In this document: in pieces, positions 32,865 through 41,834 of the stretch | How positions within the stretch are numbered: position 1 is the stretch's first letter | Layout: each line of letters starts with the position of its first letter | Assembly (NCBI RefSeq): GCF_017347085.1 | Contig: NZ_JADPSA010000051.1 | Span: 1-52,713, forward strand | Reading direction: 5' to 3' | DNA length: 52,713 nucleotides | From: Nesterenkonia sp. E16_10 | GTDB taxonomy: Bacteria; Actinomycetota; Actinomycetes; Actinomycetales; Micrococcaceae | Notes under the pieces: generated by a model | Seen by the model: the letters and a program-made list of their open reading frames with translations, nothing else | Told to the model about the DNA's origin: nothing | Databases searched by the model: none | Program-made: the position numbers and the translations under genes

Positions 32865-34011
32865 CCAGCAGCTTCACGCGCTGCGTGAGACCCTGACCAG
32901 CTCCGCCGAGCCGGTGACCGCCGCCCGGATCGCTGAAGCGGTCCGCGCCTCGGGACTGGCGCTGGGCTCCCGCACCACCGGGGAGCTGGTCAGGACGCTG
33001 CGCGATGAGCTCGTCGGGCTCGGCCCGCTGCAGCCGCTGGTCGAACAGCCCGGGGTCACCGATGTGCTCATCGACGGGCATCGCCAGGTGTGGACCGACG
33101 GCGCGGAAGGATTGACTCAGACGGCAGTGCGCTTCGCCACGGAAGAACAGGTGCGCGGACTGGCCAGGCGGCTGATCGCGCTGTCCGGGGGTCGGCTCGA
33201 TGAGGGCCAGCCCTGTGCCGAGGGGCGGATCGGTGACTGTCGGGTCCATGCAGTGATCCCGCCGGTCGCAGTGGAGGGGACGATGATCTCGGTGCGGATC
33301 TCGCGCGGCTCCGCGGCGAGGTTGGAGCAGCTCGCCCTCCAGTGGGACGCCCCCGAGGTGTGGCTCCCGGTGATCCGCGGCGTCGTCGACGCCCGTCTGA
33401 ACTGCCTGATCTCTGGAGCCACCGGCTCGGGGAAGACCAGTCTGCTGGGGGCCATGCTCGCCGCGTGCCCACACCAGGAGCGGATCATCATCGTGGAGGA
33501 CACCACTGAGCTGCGGCCGGATCATCCGCATGTGCTGCACCTGCAGCAGCGCCGGGGCAACGTGGAGGGAGCCGGTGAGCTCGGGATGGGCCAACTGGTC
33601 CGCGAGACGCTGCGGATGCGCCCGGACCGACTGATCGTCGGGGAGTGCCGGGGAGGCGAGCTCAAGGACTTCCTCACTGCGATGAACACCGGACACCAGG
33701 GCGCGGTCGGGACGGTCCACGCGAACTCGCCGCATGCGGTGCCGGCCAGACTCATAGCGATGGGAGCCCTCGCCGGTCTGCCGCCGGAATCTGTGGCGCT
33801 GCAGGCGGGGGCCGCCCTGGATGCGGTGATCCACATGGAGCGTCGCCGAGGCCGACGGATGCCGGTCGCGATCTCGCTGGTCCGCTGCGTGGAGCGGGCG
33901 CTTGAGATGGTGCCGGCGCTGCTTGCCGCAGACCTCGACTCGGCGGGCCCTCCGGGCGTGCAGGCTCAGGTCGGCTGGGATGAGCTGACCCGGAGGATCG
34001 GCCTGCGATGA
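32857..34011 (+). CDS. tadA: TadA/CpaF secretion ATPase
   Basis: A 384-residue hexameric ATPase that powers Flp-type pilus assembly. The N-terminal domain includes LVGLGPLQPLVEQPGVTDVLIDGHRQVW, typical of CpaF. The ATPase part has Walker A GATGSGKTS (Lys193), the Asp box IIIVEDTTELRPDHPHVL, Walker B PDRLIVGECRGGE and the His box AMNTGHQGAVGTVHANS. ATG 32857 lies behind GAGGAGCAGG and overlaps the ssd stop by eight bases; the frame is open far upstream but without family similarity. It overlaps tadB by four bases. Confidence 0.93.
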   Translation: MSDQQLHALRETLTSSAEPVTAARIAEAVRASGLALGSRTTGELVRTLRDELVGLGPLQPLVEQPGVTDVLIDGHRQVWTDGAEGLTQTAVRFATEEQVRGLARRLIALSGGRLDEGQPCAEGRIGDCRVHAVIPPVAVEGTMISVRISRGSAARLEQLALQWDAPEVWLPVIRGVVDARLNCLISGATGSGKTSLLGAMLAACPHQERIIIVEDTTELRPDHPHVLHLQQRRGNVEGAGELGMGQLVRETLRMRPDRLIVGECRGGELKDFLTAMNTGHQGAVGTVHANSPHAVPARLIAMGALAGLPPESVALQAGAALDAVIHMERRRGRRMPVAISLVRCVERALEMVPALLAADLDSAGPPGVQAQVGWDELTRRIGLR

Positions 34012-35006
34012 CCGATCCTGCGCAGCTGCCCCTGCTGTCCCTGCTCAGCGGTGCCATGATCGTCGCTGGGCTGCTGGGCATCACCCCACGTCGGGCAGAT
34101 TCAAGCGGGCCGCGGCGCCTCAGGCCGCTGCGCGCTGGACTGCTGATCGGGTGGCTCCGGCTCCGTGAGCTGCCGCGGAGGTGGAGATCCGGCAGCGGAG
34201 GCGAGGTGAATGATCTGCGCGGCAGCGCAGCGTCTCTGCTGCACCAGTACGCCGCACTGCTGCAGTCGGGACGCTCCCAGGCCCAGGCCTGGGTAGACCT
34301 CAGCGCCCATTGGCGCTCGCGGGAGGACCACGCGCTGCTGGGGCAGGTCTGTGAACGGGCTGCCTCAGCGGAGCAGGCCGGTCTCGGCGCGGTGGTCGGG
34401 CTTCGACGGAGCCTGGCGGAGGTCGCCGCGGCACACCGCCCCAGGGCCGGGTCCGTCGGCCTCCACCGTGCGGTCACCGAGTCGAGGATTGCTGCCGACC
34501 CCGTCGCATCTCCAGCGCTCGGCCCAGCCCGCTATGTCGCCCCGGGCGCCGACGCTCACCCCGGCCCGGGCGCCGACGCTCATCCCGGCTCGGGCGCCCA
34601 CGCTCACGCCGGCCCCGGCCCCGGCCCCGGTCCTGGTCTCAGCGTCGGTGCCTCGGCGGTCCTCACCGAGGTGCTCCAGGGTCTGATCAGCATCCACGCG
34701 CTCTCCCAGTCCACCGGCGCACCGCTTTCGAGGTTGTGCCGCAAGGCCGCCGATTCGTTGGAGGACTCCGCGGCGCTGGACGCCGCCGTGCGGACCGCGG
34801 CCGCCGGCCCTCGGCTGACCCAGTTCATCCTCGCGGCGCTGCCTCTCGGTGGACTGGCCATGGGTGCACTGATGGGAGCGCAGCCCCTCGCCGTGCTGTT
34901 CGGCTCGACCCTGGGATGGGGATGCCTGGTGTCGGGTCTGGGCTGTCTGCTGCTCGGCTGGCGCTGGAGCGCTCGGATGATCCGCGCGGTGACGCCGCAT
35001 GGCTGA
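34008..35006 (+). CDS. tadB: TadB-like pilus inner-membrane protein
   Basis: A 332-residue type II secretion F-domain protein of the TadB type, the platform in the inner membrane for Flp pilus assembly. An N-terminal helix is followed by a cytoplasmic F-domain half (AASLLHQYAALLQSGRSQAQAW) and a second part (LTEVLQGLISIHALSQSTGAPLSRLCRKAADSLED), then two C-terminal membrane helices. Between the two F-domain halves sits an unusual insert of about 40 residues rich in Gly, Pro, Ala, His and Asp, encoded by 24-base tandem repeats. It overlaps tadA by four and tadC by eight bases. Confidence 0.82.
   Translation: MTDPAQLPLLSLLSGAMIVAGLLGITPRRADSSGPRRLRPLRAGLLIGWLRLRELPRRWRSGSGGEVNDLRGSAASLLHQYAALLQSGRSQAQAWVDLSAHWRSREDHALLGQVCERAASAEQAGLGAVVGLRRSLAEVAAAHRPRAGSVGLHRAVTESRIAADPVASPALGPARYVAPGADAHPGPGADAHPGSGAHAHAGPGPGPGPGLSVGASAVLTEVLQGLISIHALSQSTGAPLSRLCRKAADSLEDSAALDAAVRTAAAGPRLTQFILAALPLGGLAMGALMGAQPLAVLFGSTLGWGCLVSGLGCLLLGWRWSARMIRAVTPHG
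34545..34616 (+). repeat. Three 24-base tandem repeats inside tadB
   Basis: Units at 34545-34568, 34569-34592 and 34593-34616 (GGCGCCGACGCTCACCCC at the start), followed by a GGCCCC-type run. In frame they give GADAHPGP, GADAHPGS and GAHAHAGP. Confidence 0.85.
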
Positions 35007-35604
35007 AGGACAGATGCTCCCGGGACTCGCGTGCCTCCTGCTGATGGGGATCCTCGTGCTGCTGCTGCTGCTGCTGCCGGTCCCGTCCTCGCCGCCGCGC
35101 CGACCCCTGGCCTCCGGGCGGCGTGCCTCCCGCCGGGCGAGGCCACCCTATGAACGGGCATCGGCAGCGTCCCCGCGGGACACCCCCGACGCCGCGACGC
35201 TGCTCGACCTCACGGCGGCGATGCTGCGCGCCGGCGTGGGCATCGAGCCCGCGGTGCACCGGCTCTCCGAAGACGTCCCAGGCTGTGCGCCGCTGGGCCG
35301 AGTGCATCGGCGACTCGTGACCGGACAGCCGTGGAGACAGGCCTGGTCCTGCGTGGACTCCCAGCCCCAGCTGCGCGAATTCGGTGAAGAGCTGGCGTTC
35401 GCCCATGCCACCGGCGCACCGACGGTGGAGCTGCTGGAGCTGACCGCGCTCCGGGCGCGCCGGCGTCGTCGCGCCGCGGTGGAGGAACAGGCCGCCCGGC
35501 TGTCGGTGCAGATGGTGCTGCCGCTGGGGCTGTGCTTCCTGCCGGGCTTCATCCTGCTGGGGGTGATTCCGGTGGTGCTGGGACTGTTCCAGGAACTGGC
35601 GTAG
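34999..35604 (+). CDS. tadC: TadC-like type II secretion F-family protein
   Basis: A 201-residue protein. One N-terminal helix (about residues 8-30), then an F-domain with AATLLDLTAAMLRAGVGIEPAVHRLSE and FGEELAFAHATGAPTVELLELTALRARRRRRAAVEEQAARLSVQMVLPLGLCFLPGFILLGVIPVVLGLF. That last part, with the hydrophobic stretch ending in a Pro-containing helix, is typical of TadC. It is the fourth and last gene of the forward Tad unit. Its TAG stop doubles as the start of the next gene's -10 box. The expected DUF4244, TadE and TadE-like genes do not follow; they lie inverted at 44.6-45.6 kb. Confidence 0.85.
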   Translation: MAEGQMLPGLACLLLMGILVLLLLLLPVPSSPPRRPLASGRRASRRARPPYERASAASPRDTPDAATLLDLTAAMLRAGVGIEPAVHRLSEDVPGCAPLGRVHRRLVTGQPWRQAWSCVDSQPQLREFGEELAFAHATGAPTVELLELTALRARRRRRAAVEEQAARLSVQMVLPLGLCFLPGFILLGVIPVVLGLFQELA

Positions 35605-35607
35605 CCT
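35602..35607 (+). promoter_or_regulatory. Leaderless -10 box overlapping the tadC stop
   Basis: TAGCCT ends seven bases before ATG 35615; its first three bases are the tadC stop codon. Confidence 0.5.
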
Positions 35608-35614
35608 ATGACCC

Positions 35615-35920
35615 ATGTTGGCAGCCTTCTCCGTTGCGCCCGTCACCGCAGACACCCCCGATGGTTCGCTCAGCGCAGCCGTGGCCGAGGCCGTTCGGGT
35701 GGTGCGTGATTCAGGGCTTCCGCACGAGACGACCTCGATGTTCACCACCATCGAAGGCGAGTGGGACGAGGTCTTCGACGTCATCCGGCGCGCCACGGAG
35801 GCGGTGAGCGCGGTCAGCCCGCGGGTCAGCCTCGTGGTCAAGGCCGATATCCGGCCCGGCTTCACCGGTCAGCTCAGCGAGAAGGTGACTCGGCTCGAGG
35901 AGCGCCTCAGCGGCGACTGA
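35615..35920 (+). CDS. Thiamine-binding protein (MTH1187/YkoF family)
   Basis: A 101-residue soluble protein of the MTH1187 (UPF0045) family, a ferredoxin-like fold that binds thiamine or its precursors in related proteins. Family segments are MLAAFSVAPV, GSLSAAVAEAVRVVRDSGLPHETTSMFTTIEGEWDEVFDVIRRATEAV and RVSLVVKADIRPG. Its end overlaps the end of the converging DUF4031-HD gene by 14 bases. No thiamine pathway gene or riboswitch is nearby, so the biological ligand is uncertain. Confidence 0.85.
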   Translation: MLAAFSVAPVTADTPDGSLSAAVAEAVRVVRDSGLPHETTSMFTTIEGEWDEVFDVIRRATEAVSAVSPRVSLVVKADIRPGFTGQLSEKVTRLEERLSGD

Positions 35921-36875
35921 GCTGCTCAAGCTCGCGCGACAGATTGACCCGGGCCTGTGGCTCCCAGCGCTGGATCCCGGTCGCGGTGCGGAACAGCGAG
36001 GGAGAGCCGAGCAGCCGCTGGAGCACCTGCGCCCTGCCGTAGCGGAAATCCTCCTCAGCCACATGGCGGTAGTCCACTCGCACGGCTTCGGTGTAGCGCG
36101 CGTAGTCATCCGGCGCCTGAGCGAGCACCTGGAGGTCGGCGTCCACCAACACGGCCCCCCGGCGATCGGCGGGGTGAGGATCGTGACTCGCCGTGAGTCG
36201 GACCAGCCGCGCGGTCTCCTCCACCGCGTGCTCGGGAAGCAGCACCTCGAGCCGGGTCTCCGCCAGCGTCGCTGACTCCTCCTCGTCGGTTCCGGCGACG
36301 CCGGTGTAGACGGCGTCGTGGAACCAGGCGGCCAGGGTCACGACCGGACGCTGACTTGTCTCGAGCTCTCCTGCGCGGTGAAGCGTGCCCACACCGCGCA
36401 GCACCGCGCTGAGGTGGGTCGGCGCATGATAGCTCCGGTGCGGCTCGGACCAGCGGGTGAGCAGCTCCTCGCCCAGGGCCGACCATGCCCCGTCTGCGGC
36501 GAGCGAGCGGGTCAGCGCAGCGTCGTCCTCGGTCTCATCGCGAGGTTCGGCCAAGCCCCACTGCGTGCCCAGCCGAATCCAGGCGCGCAGGAGATTCCGG
36601 CGCAGCTTTTCGGGTCGCTGCGCGGCCGGGATGCGCAGCCCGCAGCCGAGCAGGATCCGGGTCAGCTCACGTCCCGAGACCGGCACCGCGCCCAGGCTCG
36701 TGAGGTCCTCGAAGCGGTGGGCCGGGACATCGTAATGATCCTGGTCGAAGGCGCGGATACTGATTCCAGCGGCACCGGCGATGCGGTGCAGCTCCTCCAG
36801 GGAATGGTCTGAGATCAGATGGGAGAACACGGTGCCGTGGGCCGGCCAGCTGGGCGGGTCGATAAAGATCGTCAT
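35907..36875 (-). CDS. DUF4031 plus HD-domain fusion protein
   Basis: A 322-residue protein. Residues 1-85 match DUF4031: MTIFIDPPSWPAHGTVFSHLISDHSLEELH followed by DQDHYDVPAHR. Residues about 115-320 form an HD-type metal-dependent phosphohydrolase domain: the first His in HAPTHLSAVL, the HD pair in WFHDAVYTG, later VDADLQVLA. The role is unknown; HD proteins of this group often act on nucleotides. GGGGGAG lies seven bases before the ATG. It is a single gene facing the thiamine-binding protein, with a 237-base gap to the TRAP operon upstream. Both domains are clear; joining in one chain is common in actinobacteria as far as I recall. Confidence 0.82.
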   Translation of the reverse strand: MTIFIDPPSWPAHGTVFSHLISDHSLEELHRIAGAAGISIRAFDQDHYDVPAHRFEDLTSLGAVPVSGRELTRILLGCGLRIPAAQRPEKLRRNLLRAWIRLGTQWGLAEPRDETEDDAALTRSLAADGAWSALGEELLTRWSEPHRSYHAPTHLSAVLRGVGTLHRAGELETSQRPVVTLAAWFHDAVYTGVAGTDEEESATLAETRLEVLLPEHAVEETARLVRLTASHDPHPADRRGAVLVDADLQVLAQAPDDYARYTEAVRVDYRHVAEEDFRYGRAQVLQRLLGSPSLFRTATGIQRWEPQARVNLSRELEQLSRR

Positions 36876-36994
36876 CTCAACTCCCCCTGGCCCTGGCGGC
36901 CGTCGTCACGGTTTCATTCTGCGGAAAACACGAAACACCCTGCTCATCCGTATAGGACAGTCTAGGGAGGGCATCCGGGGAGCCGGTAAAGTGT

Positions 36995-37010
36995 CTTACA
37001 CCACGGTAAG
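36995..37010. promoter_or_regulatory. Inverted repeat upstream of the TRAP operon
   Basis: CTTAC and GTAAG (36995-36999, 37006-37010) flank six bases, about 100 bases before the TAXI protein start. It could be an operator or part of the leader; no regulator gene is adjacent. Confidence 0.3.
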
Positions 37011-37112
37011 GTGGCTGACTACACATCGCACCGTGTACTCAACCCGCTGGGCACTCAACGCACCTCCGAAGACCCACCGCACCTTTGAATCACTTGACTG
37101 AGGAGAAGACTC

Positions 37113-38117
37113 ATGAAAATGCGTCGTACAACAATTGCAGTCACCGCTGCAGCCGCTCTTGCCCTCTCCGCCTGTGGCGGAGACGACAATGGTGGGGACG
37201 AAGACGTCCAGACCGGAGACGAGGACAGCTTCACCAATGAGCTGACGTTCGGCACCGGCGGCGTTGCCGGCACCTACTTCCCGCTGGGCGATGAGCTCGC
37301 CTCGATCTTCGAGGACAACATCGAAGACGTCTCGGTCACCGCGATCGAGACCGGCGGCTCCGCAGACAACCTGGGCGGCATCTTCCAGGAAGAGATGCAG
37401 CTCGGTCTGACTCAGAACGACACCGCCGAGATGGGCGTCAACGGTGAAATCGATGACCTTGACGGCATGGAGCTGGACAACTTCGGCTGGATCGCGAACC
37501 TCTACCCCGAGGCCGCACACATCATCGTCCGCGAGGACTCCGGCATCGAATCCATCGAGGAGCTTGAGGGTCAGACCATCGCCGTGGGCGACGTCGGCTC
37601 CGGCACCCGCGCGATCTCCGACGCGATCCTCTCCGCTCACGGCATCGAAGAAGGCGACTACACTGCCGAGGTCGCCGACTTCGGCACCTCCACCGAGATG
37701 CTCGCCGACGGCCAGATCGACGCGTCGATCTTCGTGGTCGGCGTTCCAGTGGCTGGTCTGACCCAGCTGGCCGCCTCCACCGATGTTGCGCTGCTCGGCA
37801 TCGAAGATGACATGACCGAGTCCATCTCCGGTGAGTCCGGCGCAGAGTCCTACGACATCTCTGCCGACGCCTACGACTTCCTCGACGAGGACGTCACCAC
37901 GGTCTCGGTGTTCGCGGCACTGGTCGCCTCCACCACCCAGGTCAGCGAGGATCTCGGCTACGAGATCACCGCCGCCACCCTGGAGAACGCAGACGACGTG
38001 ACCCTTGAGATCGGCGAGAACATCAGCGAGGAGAACGCCCTGACCGGTGTCGGGAGCATCCCGCTGCACCCCGGCGCAGAGCGTTACTTCGAAGAGCAGG
38101 GCATTGACCTGCCGTGA
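37113..38117 (+). CDS. TAXI family TRAP transporter binding lipoprotein
   Basis: A 334-residue extracytoplasmic solute receptor of the TAXI type, which captures a carboxylate-like ligand for TRAP import. The signal ends LALSACGG with lipidated Cys21. The mature protein begins with an acidic linker and then LTFGTGGVAGTYFPLGDELA, the TAXI hallmark, with QLGLTQNDTAEM and YPEAAHIIVREDSGIESIEEL further on. It is very rich in Asp and Glu. GAGGAGAAG lies before the ATG. Its stop overlaps the GTG of the permease gene (GTGA). The substrate cannot be deduced; glutamate or dicarboxylates are known for some TAXI proteins. Confidence 0.93.
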   Translation: MKMRRTTIAVTAAAALALSACGGDDNGGDEDVQTGDEDSFTNELTFGTGGVAGTYFPLGDELASIFEDNIEDVSVTAIETGGSADNLGGIFQEEMQLGLTQNDTAEMGVNGEIDDLDGMELDNFGWIANLYPEAAHIIVREDSGIESIEELEGQTIAVGDVGSGTRAISDAILSAHGIEEGDYTAEVADFGTSTEMLADGQIDASIFVVGVPVAGLTQLAASTDVALLGIEDDMTESISGESGAESYDISADAYDFLDEDVTTVSVFAALVASTTQVSEDLGYEITAATLENADDVTLEIGENISEENALTGVGSIPLHPGAERYFEEQGIDLP

Positions 38118-40234
38118 CACGCAGCACTGCTGAGAATCGTTCCCCGGCTCCTGCTGATGTGCAGGAGCCGGGGGTCGGTGGTGAGGAGCGGGCAGCCGAG
38201 ATTCTTCGGAAGCACGACACCTCGAGCCGCTTCCGGACGGATCTGGGCTGGTGGACGTGGATCGTGGGCGGCCTTTCGGTGGCCTTCACGCTCTACCACC
38301 TCTATTACGCACTCGAGCGACCCTTCACCGGCTGGATCCACGGCGCGCTGCACCTCGCAGGCGCCACCTCGCTGATCTTCCTGCTCTACCCGGCGAGCAA
38401 GAGGCTGCTCAACGCCACGCCCAGCGGTGTGGTCTGGAAAGACCTGCTGCTCGGCCGAGGCCGCGGAGTTCCCTGGTACGACGCACTGCTGGCCGCGGCC
38501 GGCATGGCGGTCAACCTCTACATCGTCTTCCGCTACGAGTACCTGGTCGGCAACGCCGTGCAGATCCTCGGCTTCAGCGCACTGGACTACACCGTGGCCG
38601 TGGCCGGCACGCTGCTGGTCCTGGAAGCCACCCGTCGCTGCGTCGGCCTGCCCATCGTGATCATCGCCGCCTGCGCCATCGCCTACGCCATCTTCGGCAA
38701 CATGAGCCCGATCTTCCCGCACCGCGGACGATCCTGGGACGCCTTCGCCACGGAGACCTTCCTCTCCACGCGCTCGATCTTCGGCACTCCGCTGCAGGTC
38801 TCGGCGAACTTCATCTTCCTCTTCCTGCTCTTCGCGGTGGTTCTGCTTCGGACCAACATCGGCCAGTTCTTCAACGACCTGGCCTTCCGTGCGGCGGGTA
38901 AGTACACGGGCGGCCCGGCCAAGGCCGCCGTCGCCGCCTCGGGCCTCCAGGGCATGGTCTCCGGGTCCTCGGTGGCCAACACCGTGGCCTCCGGATCGTT
39001 CACGATCCCGATCATGAAGAAGGCCGGGTTCAAGCCGCACTTCGCCGCCGCCACCGAGGCCACGGCCTCCACCGGTGGACAGCTGATGCCCCCGATCATG
39101 GGTGCAGCGGCGTTCATCATGGCGCAGAACGTGCCGAACCTGGAGTACAACGAGCTGATCGTCATCGCGATCATCCCGGCGCTGCTCTACTTCCTGGGTG
39201 CGTTCCTCTCGGTGCACTTCGAAGCGAAGCGCCGGGAGATCAAGGGCCTGCCGGTCGAGGAGCTGCCCAGCATCCGGTCGCTGGTCACCCGCGCCGACCT
39301 GCTCCTGCCGCTGGTCGTGATCATCAGCACGCTGATCGCCGGCCTGACGCCCACCCGGGCGGCGCTGCTGGGCATCGCGACCGCGATCGTCCTGAGCTTC
39401 TTCCGGTCCTCCACCCGGCTGAACCTGCGCGGATTCGTGGAGCTCTTCATCGCCGCGGCGCGCACCGCTCTGCCGGTGATCGCGGCCTGTGCCACGGCCG
39501 GCATCGTGGCAGGAACCGTGACCGCAACGGGGCTGGGCGGCCAGCTCGGCCGCGGACTGGTGTCCCTGGCCGGCGGCAGCTTCCTGCTGGTGCTCTTCTT
39601 CGTGATGATCGCCTGCATCATCCTCGGCATGGGCCTGCCGACCACGGCGAACTACGTGGTCACCGCCTCGGTCGCGGCGCCGATCTTGTACAACAACTTC
39701 GACGTCCCGCTGATCGCGGCGCACATGTTCGTGTTCTTCTTCGGCATCCTCGCCGACATCACGCCACCGGTCTGTCTGGCGGCCTACGCCGGTGCGGGCA
39801 TCGCCGGGGCCAACCCGATGGCCGCCGGTGTGGCGGCGGTGAAGATCGCGCTGGCCGGGTTCCTGATCCCGTATGTGTTCATCCTGCAGCCGGCGCTGCT
39901 GCTGCAAGGCACCTGGGACGAGCTCACGATCGCCCTGATCACCGTGATCGTGGGGTTGATCGCCTTGTCCTCAGGCCTTGCCGGGTATCTGTTCCTGCGC
40001 GCCACGGTCATCGAGCGGACGCTGTTGATCGTCGGCGGTCTGCTGCTGATCTACCCGGATCTGACGCTGTCGGTGGCAGGCATGGTCGCCCTCGCGGTGG
40101 CGGTGGCGCTGCAGTTCATACGCCGCGGACGTGGGGACGGATCCGCGCAGAAGTCCGCATCCCAGGACGACGGCGCCCAGGTCACCGCGCGCGGCGGCGG
40201 TTCTGTGGAGAACCCGGCACCAGGGATGGCCTGA
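38114..40234 (+). CDS. TRAP transporter fused permease (DctQM type)
   Basis: A 706-residue membrane protein combining the small (DctQ-like) and large (DctM-like) TRAP permease parts, as is usual for TAXI systems. The N-terminal about 50 residues are cytoplasmic; some 16-18 helices follow. Large-subunit hallmarks are AAVAASGLQGMVSGSSVANTVASGSFTIPIMKKAGF, ATASTGGQLMPPIMGAAAFIMAQ, IILGMGLPTTANYVVTA and FGILADITPPVCLAAYAGAGIAGANP. GTG start coupled to the binding-protein stop. The C-terminal 50 residues are hydrophilic and not conserved. A strong terminator follows. Confidence 0.94.
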   Translation: MTRSTAENRSPAPADVQEPGVGGEERAAEILRKHDTSSRFRTDLGWWTWIVGGLSVAFTLYHLYYALERPFTGWIHGALHLAGATSLIFLLYPASKRLLNATPSGVVWKDLLLGRGRGVPWYDALLAAAGMAVNLYIVFRYEYLVGNAVQILGFSALDYTVAVAGTLLVLEATRRCVGLPIVIIAACAIAYAIFGNMSPIFPHRGRSWDAFATETFLSTRSIFGTPLQVSANFIFLFLLFAVVLLRTNIGQFFNDLAFRAAGKYTGGPAKAAVAASGLQGMVSGSSVANTVASGSFTIPIMKKAGFKPHFAAATEATASTGGQLMPPIMGAAAFIMAQNVPNLEYNELIVIAIIPALLYFLGAFLSVHFEAKRREIKGLPVEELPSIRSLVTRADLLLPLVVIISTLIAGLTPTRAALLGIATAIVLSFFRSSTRLNLRGFVELFIAAARTALPVIAACATAGIVAGTVTATGLGGQLGRGLVSLAGGSFLLVLFFVMIACIILGMGLPTTANYVVTASVAAPILYNNFDVPLIAAHMFVFFFGILADITPPVCLAAYAGAGIAGANPMAAGVAAVKIALAGFLIPYVFILQPALLLQGTWDELTIALITVIVGLIALSSGLAGYLFLRATVIERTLLIVGGLLLIYPDLTLSVAGMVALAVAVALQFIRRGRGDGSAQKSASQDDGAQVTARGGGSVENPAPGMA

Positions 40235-40270
40235 GCCGGGACGCCCCTGCTGAGCATGCTGGACCTTGCA

Positions 40271-40311
40271 ACACCGAGGGCCCGACCGGATTCCGGTCGG
40301 GCCCTCGGTGT
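40271..40311. terminator. Bidirectional terminator after the TRAP operon
   Basis: A perfect 19-pair stem (40271-40289 with 40293-40311, ACACCGAGGGCCCGACCGG) with loop ATT lies between the converging TRAP permease and Lrp-domain genes. Confidence 0.85.
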
Positions 40312-40348
40312 CTGATCAAGCTGCGGTCCGCTGTGGGCGCCGACGGTG

Positions 40349-40627
40349 CTACTCCCCGCCGAGGCTGAAGCTCGCCTCGAGCTCCTGGTCCGAATAGGTC
40401 CGGAACGCCACCATCGTCTCGGTGTCATGGACCGTGGCCACCTTGGAGATCTTCGCCGGGACCAGGTCGCTGAGATCCTCCAGGTTCGGGGTCTTCACCA
40501 TCGCCACCAGGTCCCACTTGCCGGTGACCGAGTAGACCGCCTGGACCTCTTCGATGTTGGCGATGTCCTGCGCGGACTCAGGGATCCGATGGGGATCGGT
40601 CTTCATCATCACGAATGCGGTGACCAT
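40349..40627 (-). CDS. Stand-alone Lrp/AsnC ligand-binding domain protein
   Basis: A 92-residue protein consisting only of the AsnC/Lrp effector domain: VTAFVMMKTDPHRIPESAQDIANIEEVQAVYSVTGKWDLVAMVKT, then VATVHDTETMVAFRTYS. The G-x-W-D-L segment and the following strands form the amino-acid binding RAM fold. There is no DNA-binding domain, so it may sense amino acids or mix with full Lrp regulators. The gene is on its own, ending opposite the TRAP terminator. AAAGG precedes the ATG by 12 bases. Similar stand-alone proteins are conserved in Micrococcaceae. Confidence 0.85.
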   Translation of the reverse strand: MVTAFVMMKTDPHRIPESAQDIANIEEVQAVYSVTGKWDLVAMVKTPNLEDLSDLVPAKISKVATVHDTETMVAFRTYSDQELEASFSLGGE

Positions 40628-40703
40628 GGTGATCGCTGCCTTTCAGCCGGTGAGACTTCTTGAGCGCTGCTCCCTGTCAGGATACTGCGCCGCAGCCCGA
40701 GGC

Positions 40704-41834
40704 TCAGGCCTGGAACCGCTGCTGCCTGGTCGCATGCGCCGCGATGACCTCGGGGAGCACGCCGTGTCCGAGCCCCGGCGCGGTCGGGACCTGCACCACT
40801 CCTCGCTCGGCGGTGACCGGGGGGTCGATGATGTCCTGCGCGTAGTACTTGCCCGAGGCCGAGACGTCGGAGGGCAGGGTGAAGCCCGGCAGCGAGGAGA
40901 GCGCCACATTAGCCAGCCGACCGACCCCGAACTCATGCATCCCTCCGCACCAGACCGGCCAGCCCGCCGCCGCGGCCATGGCATGGGCGTCGCGCGCAGC
41001 GCTGAGACCGCCCATGCGGGAGACCTTGATGTTGAGCACGTTGCCGGCCTTCAGCGCCAGCGCGGTGCGCAGGTCATCCAGGGTTTCCACGGATTCGTCC
41101 AGACAGACCGGTGTGTCCAGGGCTGCGGTCAGTCGGGCGTGGTCCAGGAAGTTCTTCGGTGCGAAGGGCTGCTCGATCATGGTCAGCCGGAACGGATCCA
41201 GGGCGCGCAGCACGTCGAAGGCCGCCTCGCCGCCTGGTTCGGCGGTCCCCGGGTAGGCGCCGTTGGCATCGACATGGACATCAAGATCCGGGAAGGCCGC
41301 TCGCACGGCCCGCACCGGCTCCACGTCCCAGCCGGGCGCGATCTTCAGCTTCACCCGGGGATAGCCGGACTCCACGTGGCGGGTGACCTCGGTCAGCAGC
41401 GCCTCGATGCTGGGCTCGATGCCCAGGGAGACCCCCGCGACGACCGAGTCACGGTCCCCGCCGAGAGCCCGCGCCAGCGGCACCGACTCAGCGCCGGTCC
41501 ACAGCGTCCAGGCGGCCATCTCGATACCGGCCTTGGCGAAATAGTTGCCGCGCACCTTGGCGTAGAGTCCGGCGATCTCGTCGGGGTGCTCCCACTCCGC
41601 ACCGAGCACCGCGGGGATCAGATGATCGACGGCGGTCTGCCAGGCCGTCGTGGTGGTTTCGGGGGCGTAGAAGGGGCCGGCGGGGGAGGCGATCTCGCCC
41701 CAGCCGGTGGTGCCGTCCTCGGCGATCATCTCCACCAGCAGGTGGCGCAGCGAGGACTTCCGGTGCGAGCTGGTCTCGAAGGCATGTCGCAGGGGCAGCT
41801 CGACGTCGTGGAGCACGATCTCTGTGGCGCGCAT
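40704..41834 (-). CDS. menC: o-Succinylbenzoate synthase / N-succinylamino acid racemase family enzyme
   Basis: A 376-residue enolase-superfamily enzyme of the OSBS/NSAR group. The two catalytic lysines are Lys164 in the K-x-K motif (VKLKIAPG) and Lys270 (NIKVSRMGG); metal ligands are Asp189 (HVDANGAY), Glu221 (MIEQPF) and Asp246 (CLDESV). Family members make o-succinylbenzoate for menaquinone, racemise N-succinylamino acids, or do both. Here the neighbours are a GNAT acyltransferase and an M20 amidohydrolase, not menaquinone genes, which favours N-succinylamino acid racemase. The ATG overlaps the SIS gene stop by one base (TGATG). It is the last gene of a three-gene unit. Confidence 0.85.
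   Translation of the reverse strand: MRATEIVLHDVELPLRHAFETSSHRKSSLRHLLVEMIAEDGTTGWGEIASPAGPFYAPETTTTAWQTAVDHLIPAVLGAEWEHPDEIAGLYAKVRGNYFAKAGIEMAAWTLWTGAESVPLARALGGDRDSVVAGVSLGIEPSIEALLTEVTRHVESGYPRVKLKIAPGWDVEPVRAVRAAFPDLDVHVDANGAYPGTAEPGGEAAFDVLRALDPFRLTMIEQPFAPKNFLDHARLTAALDTPVCLDESVETLDDLRTALALKAGNVLNIKVSRMGGLSAARDAHAMAAAAGWPVWCGGMHEFGVGRLANVALSSLPGFTLPSDVSASGKYYAQDIIDPPVTAERGVVQVPTAPGLGHGVLPEVIAAHATRQQRFQA

Noticed and set aside
36781-37101. Open frame across the HD gene start and the TRAP leader
   Set aside because: It has no ribosome binding site, crosses two functional regions and resembles no family.
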